Of a stretch of DNA of 64,000 nucleotides, positions 35,999 through 44,620 are shown in pieces. Source of the stretch: Bacteroidota bacterium. GTDB taxonomy: Bacteria; Bacteroidota; Bacteroidia; NS11-12g; UBA9320. The notes beneath the pieces were generated by a model. The model saw only the letters and a program-made list of their open reading frames with translations. It did not search any database and was not told where the DNA came from. The position numbers and the translations under genes are program-made. The first letter of the stretch is position 1, and each line of letters starts with the position of its first letter. Location of the stretch: positions 124,001-188,000 of the forward strand of contig NVWV01000001.1 in the NCBI GenBank assembly GCA_002746305.1, given 5' to 3'.

Positions 35999-36775
35999 AT
36001 GAAGGTAACTAGATGTTTTTCACTTATTACGGTTTTATTTATCGCATCCTCAGTTTTTGCTTGGGGAAAGACGGGGCATAGAGTTGTTGGTTATGTTGCA
36101 CAGCAGCATCTAACAAAAAAAGCGAGTAAACAAATTGATAAGATTTTAACTAGCTATTCTTTAGAAATGAGTGGTAATTATCTTGATTTTATACGAGCAG
36201 ACACTAATTATAGATTTATGAATTCATGGCATTATGTAAGTATTCCAGATGGAAAGAGATACGAGGACATTACTCCAAATTCACGAGGAGATGTTATTGC
36301 TAAGATTGAGGAACTCATTTTAGAATTAAAGACCAAAGATTTCAAGATTGTAAAAGATGAGGAGTTTGCTCTTATGGCATTAGTTCATCTTGTAGGTGAT
36401 TTGCATCAGCCATTACATGTCGGGTTGGCCGAGGATAGGGGAGGAAACAGTATAAAAGTTCAGTGGTTTGGTAAAGAGACCAATCTACATCACGTATGGG
36501 ACTCGGAAATTATTGATGACCAGCAACTTAGTTACACGGAATTTGGTAATCATATAAATAGAGGAATTGATAAATCTCTTGTAAAAGTATGGCAAAGTAC
36601 ATCTGTAAGAGACTGGGCTCATGAAAGTCAAGATCTTAGAGGAGCCTGCTATGATTTTGGTAAATTCACCAATCTAAGATATCGCTATACATTCAGACAT
36701 CTAAAGACCGTAGAAACTCGACTTGAGCAAGCGGGTGTTAGGCTTGCAGGTTTGCTAAACGATATTTACGGATAA
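35999..36775 (+). CDS. S1/P1-type nuclease
   Basis: 258 residues from ATG 35999. The signal peptide ends SSVFA and the mature protein starts WGKTGHRVVG, so the N-terminal Trp that ligates zinc is right at the cleavage point. Other zinc ligands of the family are visible: FIRAD, SWHYVS, HLVGDLHQPLHVG and HHVWDSEI. This is a secreted or periplasmic trinuclear-zinc phosphodiesterase degrading single-stranded nucleic acid, with 3'-nucleotidase activity. Products could feed the nucleoside transporter at 7102. A longer reading from TTG 35939 is less likely because it would bury the signal peptide. Confidence 0.93.
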   Translation: MKVTRCFSLITVLFIASSVFAWGKTGHRVVGYVAQQHLTKKASKQIDKILTSYSLEMSGNYLDFIRADTNYRFMNSWHYVSIPDGKRYEDITPNSRGDVIAKIEELILELKTKDFKIVKDEEFALMALVHLVGDLHQPLHVGLAEDRGGNSIKVQWFGKETNLHHVWDSEIIDDQQLSYTEFGNHINRGIDKSLVKVWQSTSVRDWAHESQDLRGACYDFGKFTNLRYRYTFRHLKTVETRLEQAGVRLAGLLNDIYG

Positions 36776-36865
36776 TATTCCTGCAATTTATATTTCTTTA
36801 AAGTAACTTTTAAGGGACTATCCTTTTAATTCTGCCTGAAAGTTTGTTTCTTTGGGATATTCCAA

Positions 36866-39800
36866 ATGAGAGGCAGACTTAAAATATTAGGCTTTCTGTT
36901 ATGTAGTTTCTTAGTTGTTAAAGCTCAGTTTTCCGCTATTGGTAATGGTGGTTTTTCTGGTACTCAATATGGTCCTGTTAATGTGGACACCACCGCAGAT
37001 TCTTATAGTAGGTATGCCTATATCTACCCTTCTGGCTCATTGGGTGACTTGAAGCACGGGGATAACATAAGAGCACTTTCATTTTTAAATAAAGGAGTGG
37101 ATTCTATTAAAGGAGATGCTGAAATAAAGGTATATCTTAAGAGTACAAATCAAGCAGATTTTGGAGGAGGCTCCATTAATTGGAATACGGAGATGGCCAA
37201 TGGAATGACTCTGGTACACCAAGGTAGTTTGCAAAGCTCTCTGGTATCGGATATGGATAAACTAACCATAGTCTTTAATCAAACGAATATATTTCAGTTT
37301 GATACAATTGGAAATGCCGTTAACCTTCAAATATTCATAGAGTATACCCAAGATTCAGCTCAAGATAAGTTAGTCACTTGGTATTTTGAAACTAGCTTTT
37401 ATGTGAATGAGTTTGTATCTAACAATGAAGCTAAATCAATACGAGGTACAGGAGCTTTGGACAGTATTTGCAATGCTAGTACCATTATAAAGCCTACTCT
37501 TGAAATATACTACCCCAGGTATAATAAAGATATTGCTATTCGGAAAATTAGTGCCTTAGGCTCAGTTCCTGTAGTCCTAGCTATAAAAGATAGTATTAGG
37601 GTGTTGGTCTCCAATGATGGAAGGAATACGATTAGTTCACAATCTATTGGACTTACTATCTCAGGGAGTAATACCTTCTCCTCCAGCCTTGGTGTTTCTG
37701 ATCTAGCTCCTTTTGAGCAACGATGGATAATCTTTTCAGATTACGAACCTACCTATTTAGGTGAAGAGACTTTATCTATTAATACATCAGATGATTTCAG
37801 TGGAAACAATAGTTCTTTAGTGTCTAGAGATGTTACCTACAATCAAATTTCTCATAAAGAAATTAATATTGGAAATACAGGAGATTATCAGTTTACAAGT
37901 AGTTCAGCAGATTTTGCGTCTCGGTATCATTGTAACTCATTTAAACAGATTTCAGGTGTAAGTCTCGATTTTAACTCTACCGGAGTATCATACAAGGTAG
38001 CCGTTTGGAATGGAGATGGACCTCAAGGTAGCCCAGGTACTCTTGTGTATTTGTCAGATACATATACTACAGCTATTGGGACACAGTATAAGCCTATTTC
38101 CCAAGTATTTATGGGTACTGACTTTTATATAGGAATTCGTAAATTGACGAGCACTCACACTCTTATTGGATACCAAGGTAACAACCCTGTGCCTAGCGGC
38201 ATTCACTATATTGCCCAACCAGCCGGGGATACAATATGGAGAAACAGAAAAGTAAATGATGGCTTTATATTTGACATAAGTGCTCAACTCATTACGCCGA
38301 ATGATGTTTCGGTGCACTCTATCATCACTCCTGGAAATTTAGATACCTTCTTTTATAGTACTACTGATTCAATGGCAATCAGAGCCAAGATTGTAAACAG
38401 AGGATACACATCTAAGAATAGTATTACTGCTAAACTGGAGTTGTTGAACAGGTTTGATCAAGTGATTTTAAGCTCTACAATGAATTTGAGTTTGCAGTCA
38501 GGAGAAGAATCCACAATTATCTTCGATAAAATATCACGTGAGTATTTTGGATTACATAAGTTGCGTGTGAGTGTTAATACTGTAAATGATGAGGTGGGTT
38601 ATAACGATGAACTTACGCGAGAAATAATATTAGTAGTCTCTGATGATGTGGCTATAACGAATGTGTTTACGCCCAGTTACTTGGATACATTTGATGTTAA
38701 TCTAACAGGTTTTTATCCCGTAGCTAGAGTTATTAATTTGGGTCAGAAAGATCAAGAGGATATTCCTATCTTGTTTCAAATGGTACAGAGCGGAGAGGTG
38801 TTTTACGAAGAAACTAGGTATGTATCTCTAAAAGCTCAGTTTAGCAAAATTCAAGGGTTTGATTTTATATCTCCCTCCGTGCCAGGAGATATAACGGCAC
38901 GGTTCATTACACTGTTAGGTAATGATATTTTTTTAGGGAATGACACTTTAAATGTTCCGATATTTGGTAGAGTAATCCATGATGTTTTGGTGGACTCAGT
39001 TCTGGTGCCCACTTTGGAGCAGAAGTTTGAAATAAATAGTTCTTTCCAACCCAAAGCAAGAATTCTAAATAGAGGTTTGAATGATGAATCATCTATACAT
39101 GTATATTATGAAATTGTAGATTTAAATTCTAACCAGATTTATATAGACTCGACAATATCTTCTTTGGCCACAGGGTTGAGTTCCACACATACATTCAAAA
39201 CATTTATGTGCGACAGTTTTGGCGATTATATCGCTTGTGTTTATGTCAAATCACCTGAGGATCAATACAGTCGAAATGATACATTATGTCATTTATTTTA
39301 TGTGACAGAAAATTACAATTTAAAAATTAACGGACTTGATTTTCCCGATAATCAAGAGGTGATTAGAAGAAATACTCCTGCAACTTATCCTGTTGTAGAA
39401 CTAAATAATATTGGCAAAGATTCTGTTAAAAATGCTTTGATTAGTATAAAGATTCTCGATGGAGTGAATGAGGTTTATTCAGATAGCATCACTATTACAT
39501 TGGGAGTTGATAGTGTGGAACTATTTAGTTTTACTGAATCATTGGATTTTAGTATAAATGGAGATTTTTCAGTGGAAGTAATCAATAGATGGAGCTCTGA
39601 AAGTACCCCAAGTTCTAATGATACATTCTATTCTACCTATAGTGTAAGACCCTACTTAGACATTAGTGTTACACAGTTTGTAACTCCTGAAGATGGAGAT
39701 ACTTTTGAACTGTATAGTGAAATTAACCTCAAGGTTACTTTGGCGAATGAAGGAATTATTCTAGCCAATAACAGTAGGATTGCATTGCAAGTAGAGAATG

Positions 39801-40582
39801 TGAATAAGGATACACTCTTTAGAGATACGTTATCCTATGGTCGATTGATCACAAACTCGGTTATTAATCTACAATCCGCATTGTTTTGGTATGCAGATAA
39901 AGTAGGAGATTATAGGTTGGAAGCTAAGATAATATCGGATGATGATGAAGAAAGTAATAACATAATCTCAGAGTGGATTAAGGTTGTTAAAACTGCTGAC
40001 GTATTGGTAGATAGTATTTTGTTCCCAGAAAAGGATTTAGTATTGAACAGTGGACAACCCTATGTACCCAAAGCTAACTTTATAAACGATGGTACTACAG
40101 ACTTAGATTTTATAGTTGTAAAGTATGAAATGTGGGATGACTCATTGATTCATCAAGAGTCGAAAATTATAGAAATACTGAGCTATGATAGTTTGGAGGT
40201 TGAATTTGCCGCAGTGACATTTAGTTTGGCTAGAGATACTGTTAAAATGATTGTTACTTGTGAATCTTTAAAGGATGGTTATACATTTAACGACACTCTT
40301 AGGAGTCAGTTTAGTGTGAAGAAGATAAATGGAATCCAAGAATTGGAAGATCCCAATCTACTAGTCTATCCTAATCCTTTTACACGTAAACTGAAAATCA
40401 GAGCTCACTCACCGATTCAAAGACTCACGCTATATAGTCAAGATGGGCAAGCTGTATATACATCAGTTGACCAGTCGAGTATGCTGAGTATTTCTCCAGA
40501 TATTCAAAGTGGGGTGTATCTATTGGAAGTGCAGACAGCAAACAGAACAATTCGTAAGAGAGTGGTCCATATTTCCCGTTAA
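36866..40582 (+). CDS. Large secreted T9SS cargo protein with CARDB-like repeats
   Basis: 1238 residues. Signal peptide (LLCSFLVVKA|QFS). The body holds about six repeats of around 100-110 residues, each with a PxxLDTF/Y-type start and the N-x-G turn of CARDB-like adhesin domains (AKIVNRGYTS, ARVINLGQKD, ARILNRGLND, VELNNIGKDS, TLANEGIILA, ANFINDGTTD). The end (about 1165-1238) is a type A T9SS sorting domain: NLLVYPNPFTRKLKI, LTLYSQDGQAVY, SGVYLLEVQTANRTIRKRVV. It should be exported through the T9SS and attached to the surface or released. It converges with the L,D-transpeptidase-like gene, overlapping by 4 bp. Confidence 0.9.
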   Translation: MRGRLKILGFLLCSFLVVKAQFSAIGNGGFSGTQYGPVNVDTTADSYSRYAYIYPSGSLGDLKHGDNIRALSFLNKGVDSIKGDAEIKVYLKSTNQADFGGGSINWNTEMANGMTLVHQGSLQSSLVSDMDKLTIVFNQTNIFQFDTIGNAVNLQIFIEYTQDSAQDKLVTWYFETSFYVNEFVSNNEAKSIRGTGALDSICNASTIIKPTLEIYYPRYNKDIAIRKISALGSVPVVLAIKDSIRVLVSNDGRNTISSQSIGLTISGSNTFSSSLGVSDLAPFEQRWIIFSDYEPTYLGEETLSINTSDDFSGNNSSLVSRDVTYNQISHKEINIGNTGDYQFTSSSADFASRYHCNSFKQISGVSLDFNSTGVSYKVAVWNGDGPQGSPGTLVYLSDTYTTAIGTQYKPISQVFMGTDFYIGIRKLTSTHTLIGYQGNNPVPSGIHYIAQPAGDTIWRNRKVNDGFIFDISAQLITPNDVSVHSIITPGNLDTFFYSTTDSMAIRAKIVNRGYTSKNSITAKLELLNRFDQVILSSTMNLSLQSGEESTIIFDKISREYFGLHKLRVSVNTVNDEVGYNDELTREIILVVSDDVAITNVFTPSYLDTFDVNLTGFYPVARVINLGQKDQEDIPILFQMVQSGEVFYEETRYVSLKAQFSKIQGFDFISPSVPGDITARFITLLGNDIFLGNDTLNVPIFGRVIHDVLVDSVLVPTLEQKFEINSSFQPKARILNRGLNDESSIHVYYEIVDLNSNQIYIDSTISSLATGLSSTHTFKTFMCDSFGDYIACVYVKSPEDQYSRNDTLCHLFYVTENYNLKINGLDFPDNQEVIRRNTPATYPVVELNNIGKDSVKNALISIKILDGVNEVYSDSITITLGVDSVELFSFTESLDFSINGDFSVEVINRWSSESTPSSNDTFYSTYSVRPYLDISVTQFVTPEDGDTFELYSEINLKVTLANEGIILANNSRIALQVENVNKDTLFRDTLSYGRLITNSVINLQSALFWYADKVGDYRLEAKIISDDDEESNNIISEWIKVVKTADVLVDSILFPEKDLVLNSGQPYVPKANFINDGTTDLDFIVVKYEMWDDSLIHQESKIIEILSYDSLEVEFAAVTFSLARDTVKMIVTCESLKDGYTFNDTLRSQFSVKKINGIQELEDPNLLVYPNPFTRKLKIRAHSPIQRLTLYSQDGQAVYTSVDQSSMLSISPDIQSGVYLLEVQTANRTIRKRVVHISR

Positions 40583-41214
40583 TCATAAATCCAGAGTAAC
40601 ACTGGTTTATTACTATTGTCAAGGTAGGTAGATAATGTCTCTAAAACCAGAGGAGATAAAGTAGGACATCCTTCACTTAAACAGATGTCATCTTCTTGAG
40701 ATTCTATGGGAATACATGGATGGCCGTGTAAAACAACAAAGCGTTTATAAGCATTATTGTTGCTAAAATCTTGACCTAAGAGTTTATACGACATACCGAA
40801 AGAACCATCGTATTTACTACCGACCTTGTAATGTCCCAAAGAGGAACAATTACTACCTACAACATTGCTAAATTGAGCAAGTCTGTGGTCCGTAGATTGG
40901 CAATGGCCATGTGCTACCAGTCCCTTTACCAATGTGTCTTTGGTCAATAAATTAAAAGCAAAGAATCTGTAGTTTCCAGAATGAGGAGCCATATTGACGA
41001 GTATTGCAACCTCTTTGTTGTACCCAAAGCTATCACAATAAGCGAGAGCCTCTGCCATATGCGTTGCGTCAATGGTTGGAATATCAGGAATGGTTACCGG
41101 TATTTGTACTTCTTTTCGGATTGGATCTGAGAAATTAACCTTACACCAATAAACCATAGCACAGCCTAGAGCTATGACATAAAAACCGAGTTTTAGTTTA
41201 CGACCAAGTGTCAA
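40579..41214 (-). CDS. L,D-transpeptidase-like protein (YkuD_2 family)
   Basis: 211 residues with an N-terminal membrane anchor (LGFYVIALGCAMVYW). Residues about 65-210 match the murein L,D-transpeptidase catalytic-like family: VAHGHCQSTDHRLAQFSN, RFVVLHGHPCIP, and the catalytic LSEGCPTLSP with Cys in the S/E-x-GCP context. It would modify peptidoglycan or a related substrate in the periplasm. It is translationally coupled to the upstream ZIP transporter by an ATGA overlap. A paralogue with the same signature is at 59260. Confidence 0.82.
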   Translation of the reverse strand: MTLGRKLKLGFYVIALGCAMVYWCKVNFSDPIRKEVQIPVTIPDIPTIDATHMAEALAYCDSFGYNKEVAILVNMAPHSGNYRFFAFNLLTKDTLVKGLVAHGHCQSTDHRLAQFSNVVGSNCSSLGHYKVGSKYDGSFGMSYKLLGQDFSNNNAYKRFVVLHGHPCIPIESQEDDICLSEGCPTLSPLVLETLSTYLDNSNKPVLLWIYD

Positions 41215-41927
41215 TGGATATGAAAATTAACAGCTAATAGAGCTACTCCGAGCCCTACTAGTATAGCAACGAGTTTGTACCTTCCATAAGTATGGCTCTC
41301 ATTATTTTCAAAGAGTATGGTGGTGCTAATGTGCAAGAATACACCAATAACTAATCCTATAAGTCCTGTTAATATATCTTGATACTCCGTCAATGAAGAC
41401 CCTACTATCATACCAAGTGGAACCATGACAGCGTAGATCGCAATCCATAAATAGTTGGTGTTACTTTTAGAGAAGACACTTTTAAGGACAACGGCAAGGG
41501 CAAATGCTGCTGGTAGTTCGTGAAGTCCAATAGCGAAGACCATATTGTTTTGAATGGTTTCTGAAAATGCACCTCCACCCAAACTCAATCCTTCTATGAA
41601 TGCATGTAGACTTAGGGCTATGAAAACTGAATAAGGGAAACCTTTCTTAAACTCATGGAAATGCAAGTGTCCGTGCTCTACACCTTTAGTGAAAAAGTCC
41701 AAGACTATTTGCAAAAAGAATCCTGCAAGAATGTAATAACCTGCTTGATGACCCAGCTTTTCAAAAACTTCTGGTAAGAGATTCAGTACTGTTATACTGA
41801 TAAGGAACGCACCACTAAAGGCAAGGAAAAGTTTTAATTGACGCGTTTTTTCGGATTGGATTAAGAGTCCAATAACTCCGCCTATGAACGGAAAGAAAAA
41901 CAGTAGAAAGAGCCACCAGAATTGCAT
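41211..41927 (-). CDS. ZIP family divalent metal transporter
   Basis: 238 residues with eight predicted membrane helices. Metal-site motifs of the ZIP family are visible: LHAFIEGLSLGG in TM4 (H and E) and GLHELPAAFALAVVL in TM5 (H and E). A histidine-rich loop GVEHGHLHFHEF between TM3 and TM4 is typical. It imports or moves Zn2+ or related ions across the inner membrane. The stop overlaps the start of the transpeptidase-like gene, so the two are co-expressed. AT-rich repeats lie just upstream at 41942. Confidence 0.9.
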   Translation of the reverse strand: MQFWWLFLLFFFPFIGGVIGLLIQSEKTRQLKLFLAFSGAFLISITVLNLLPEVFEKLGHQAGYYILAGFFLQIVLDFFTKGVEHGHLHFHEFKKGFPYSVFIALSLHAFIEGLSLGGGAFSETIQNNMVFAIGLHELPAAFALAVVLKSVFSKSNTNYLWIAIYAVMVPLGMIVGSSLTEYQDILTGLIGLVIGVFLHISTTILFENNESHTYGRYKLVAILVGLGVALLAVNFHIH

Positions 41928-41941
41928 GCTGCGAAATTAAG

Positions 41942-41980
41942 TAATGGTTAATAGTAATGGTTAATTGTTAATTATTAATT
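41942..41980. repeat. AT-rich repeat (TAATGGTTAAT family)
   Basis: TAATGGTTAAT occurs twice (41942-41952, 41955-41965), followed by TTAATTATTAATT. The same AT-rich words, in either orientation, recur around the four-helix-bundle gene at 52.8-53.4 kb. Confidence 0.5.
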
Positions 41981-42005
41981 GCCAAGTGGAATACTTAATA
42001 GTGAT

Positions 42006-42437
42006 TTACTCTTGTTTCGGCAATACTCCGAGATATCTACTAAATGTAGTGCTTTGACTAAGCCAGCGAAAGAATATAAATCCGGTTGCAGTTAGCTCAC
42101 CGTTGGGTTCCAATACAATGAAAGCGTCGTAGTTACTGCATTTCTTCAAGTCTTTAATAGTCCCACCACTCCATTCATTATCTTGATAGGTGAATTTAGT
42201 GAGTACTGTTTTTCCTACCCATTGTTCTTGGGAAACATCACAGTCATAGTGTGTTTCATCTCCTGGATATACCTTGAACCAGGCCATTTTACCATGGTAC
42301 TTCCCATCATTTCCTTTGAAACAGTGTATAATGAGGTCTTTATTTGGACTTATCCAATTGCCAATGATTTGGTCAGAATCGGTAGTTTGGGGTGAGAACC
42401 AACTAAGGGTAAGTATTATGAGTGCATTAATGGTCAT
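42006..42437 (-). CDS. DUF2147 family exported protein
   Basis: 143 residues with a signal peptide (to about residue 18). DUF2147 features: IIGNWISPNKDLIIHCFKG, KYHGKMAWFKV, VGKTVLTKFTYQDNEWSGGTI and YDAFIVLEPNGELTATGF. The family is a small lipocalin-like beta protein in the periplasm, of unknown function, common in Bacteroidota. It lies alone, with 78 bp before the ZIP gene and 40 bp after the small zinc-ribbon gene. Confidence 0.82.
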   Translation of the reverse strand: MTINALIILTLSWFSPQTTDSDQIIGNWISPNKDLIIHCFKGNDGKYHGKMAWFKVYPGDETHYDCDVSQEQWVGKTVLTKFTYQDNEWSGGTIKDLKKCSNYDAFIVLEPNGELTATGFIFFRWLSQSTTFSRYLGVLPKQE

Positions 42438-42477
42438 TGAATGGTATATACGAATAGAGGAATGAAAACTTGTAGAA

Positions 42478-42750
42478 TTAAATGTCTTTTAAAAAACCTT
42501 TTTCATTCTTGCCACAGATTCCGCAGTATTCTACCTCATTGTATTTATTGTCACAATGATTGCACCCTTTTGGATTTCTCTGACCACCAAAAACGGTCAA
42601 TAAAATTCCAATAAATGGTGAAAGAAATATGGAAATTAGAAATGCTCTCCAAAAACCTCCTCTTCTATTTAGTCCTGCAAAACCAACTAGAATAGATGGT
42701 AAAAACCAAAATAGGAGTATAGTGACTATACCAAAGGGTGAATTATTCAT
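42478..42750 (-). CDS. Small membrane protein with a C-terminal zinc ribbon
   Basis: 90 residues. Two hydrophobic helices (IVTILLFWFLPSILVGF and WRAFLISIFLSPFIGILLTVF), then a cytoplasmic tail with two Cys pairs: CNHCDNKYNEVEYCGICG, a small zinc-ribbon pattern. It overlaps the DUF2130 gene by 8 bp, and that gene also has an N-terminal Cys pair. It may help localise it at the membrane, but that is inference. Confidence 0.65.
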   Translation of the reverse strand: MNNSPFGIVTILLFWFLPSILVGFAGLNRRGGFWRAFLISIFLSPFIGILLTVFGGQRNPKGCNHCDNKYNEVEYCGICGKNEKGFLKDI

Positions 42751-43981
42751 CGATCTTTGTGTCCGGTAGTTCTAATACCGAAGAAGTCTCCAATTCCTTA
42801 CCAGCGATTCCTTTTATTGACCCAAATAATGTAGAAATATTTTCCTGAACCACCCAAATTTGCTTCTCTCGAGAAGCCCAAATCTTGTACATGGCCTTCT
42901 TTTCAGAGTTTAACTGGCCAATCATACCATCATAGTTTTCTACAATACGTTTTATGTTTTGAACAAACTCATTACTTGTTAGGTAGGAGTAAAGCAATTC
43001 CATTTTATCTCCCTTATTTTCTTCACTGCTCTTTACAGATTGCGTTTTCAATAGCATTTCACGGAGGACGAAAGAAAGACTTTTTACTTCGTGAAATCCA
43101 CAAATCCAAACTCCATCCTTTTCTCCAAACCGCTCCATATCACTTGGCATAGTTTCCGTAACTATTACTGCGATATCTGCTTTGCAATTGATTTGATCTT
43201 GTTTTAGTTTGTCTATCCAGTCTCCTGCAAAGTTCTTAGTTCGCTTACTCTCGTATACAATAGAGCCGCAAGTCTGCTGACGACTGTTGACAACAGTTTG
43301 TATGCAGTCGGCACCTCGGATTCCCTTTCCTACTTCTGCTATCTCGTCAAAAGGGTAGGAGGTACGGAGTAATTCCTCTAAAGCGAGTTCTTGAATCTCC
43401 CCTTGCATTTGCATACTGCCTTGCTCGGCTTTACGCTTCATCTCATCAATGAGTTTCTTCTGATCGTCCAGTTGCTTTTGAAATTCTTTCTCTTTGAGTA
43501 GGTTGGCTTCACGTTCCTTTGCTCTACCCTTTTCCTCAATTTCATGCTGCTTTTCCAGCATTTTCTTGTCTATAGCTAATTGGAGTTCTTCGGTTTGCTC
43601 CTTAAGGTCATTTTCTCTTTTAAGTAAATCTATTTCTGCAGCTCTTAGAGTCCTGTTCTCTTCCTTCTTCTTCTCAATTTCTGCTTGTTGTGCTTTGAGT
43701 TGTTGTTCAAAACTATCGTTGGTTTGTTTTTGGATTGCTTCTCTTTCTTTCTCTATGCGTTGAGCAAGTTTTTCTTTAAAAAGCTCGTTTTCTTTCTCCT
43801 TCTTTTTCTCAAATTCCTCCTTTTGTTCAGCTAGTTTATCCCGTTCTGCATTGAACTTGCTGGCTTGCTCTGCTACTTTTTGTTCATATTCAGCTTTGAA
43901 ATGAGCCTCTAGCTTACCACTTAAAGCTTCTTCCACATCAAACTCATGAGCACAATTGGGACATTTTATTTTATCCATCAT
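42743..43981 (-). CDS. DUF2130 coiled-coil protein
   Basis: 412 residues. N-terminal CPNCAHEFDVEEAL (one Cys pair), a long charged coiled coil from about 25 to 200, then the DUF2130 domain (about 200-385) with LRTSYPFDEIAEVGKGIRGAD (read FDEIAEVGKG), CGSIVYESKRTKNF and DIAVIVTETMPSD. YESKRTK looks like an E-x-K nuclease-like centre; DUF2130 has been compared to PD-(D/E)XK folds, but the activity is unproven. Cytoplasmic. Confidence 0.85.
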   Translation of the reverse strand: MMDKIKCPNCAHEFDVEEALSGKLEAHFKAEYEQKVAEQASKFNAERDKLAEQKEEFEKKKEKENELFKEKLAQRIEKEREAIQKQTNDSFEQQLKAQQAEIEKKKEENRTLRAAEIDLLKRENDLKEQTEELQLAIDKKMLEKQHEIEEKGRAKEREANLLKEKEFQKQLDDQKKLIDEMKRKAEQGSMQMQGEIQELALEELLRTSYPFDEIAEVGKGIRGADCIQTVVNSRQQTCGSIVYESKRTKNFAGDWIDKLKQDQINCKADIAVIVTETMPSDMERFGEKDGVWICGFHEVKSLSFVLREMLLKTQSVKSSEENKGDKMELLYSYLTSNEFVQNIKRIVENYDGMIGQLNSEKKAMYKIWASREKQIWVVQENISTLFGSIKGIAGKELETSSVLELPDTKIDE

Positions 43982-44141
43982 CTACCTTTCAAAGGTAATA
44001 GAAAGCTAGATTGGTGTACAAATTATCTTGTAGCTAAAACATAGACCAATGTGTCAATAACAAAGAGAATGAATGGATAAAGCCAGAGACATAAAGAAGA
44101 GGTCTTATGGTATGCAACCCAGTGAAGTTAAATTGGACTAC

Positions 44142-44531
44142 TTAAGGCTTAACTCGAATAAGTTCCATTTTTATTACAAGATCCATAACGTTTGATGAGA
44201 CATCTAAAAGATATGAGTTAGCCGTAGTTTTTGTTATATGAGCAACAATGACCATATTTCTAATCTCTTTTGGTTGTAAGAAATAGGAAAGAGATTTTTT
44301 CATTTTTAATGTGTAAGTACAATCATCAATCCAATGTACTTTTAGACTCATCTTGTCATCGGTCCCTACGATTTGCTCTGTTTGGGTCTTCCCTTTTCGA
44401 GTAATTATGGTTTTTGACCCATTATCTGATAGGATAATGAAATTTCCATTTTTGAAATCTTGACATTTAGTTTTCTGACCGTAGGATGTAGAAACAAGTA
44501 CAGTAAGGAATAGAATTAGTATTATTCTCAT
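44142..44531 (-). CDS. Small exported protein of unknown function
   Basis: 129 residues with signal peptide (TVLVSTSYG|QKT). The mature part is a beta-rich domain with two cysteines (KCQDFKNG, DDCTYTL) that could pair: NFIILSDNGSKTIITRKGKTQTE, split ILSDNGSKTI and RKGKTQTE. Similar small proteins are widespread in flavobacteria under varying names. Function unknown. Single gene. Confidence 0.65.
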   Translation of the reverse strand: MRIILILFLTVLVSTSYGQKTKCQDFKNGNFIILSDNGSKTIITRKGKTQTEQIVGTDDKMSLKVHWIDDCTYTLKMKKSLSYFLQPKEIRNMVIVAHITKTTANSYLLDVSSNVMDLVIKMELIRVKP

Positions 44532-44620
44532 AGACTGTCAAATATACATGAACACGATTGCCCAGACTATAAATGGGTTTATAGGTTTATCCTAAAAGAG
44601 TCTAAGAAAGGTGCCAAGGA

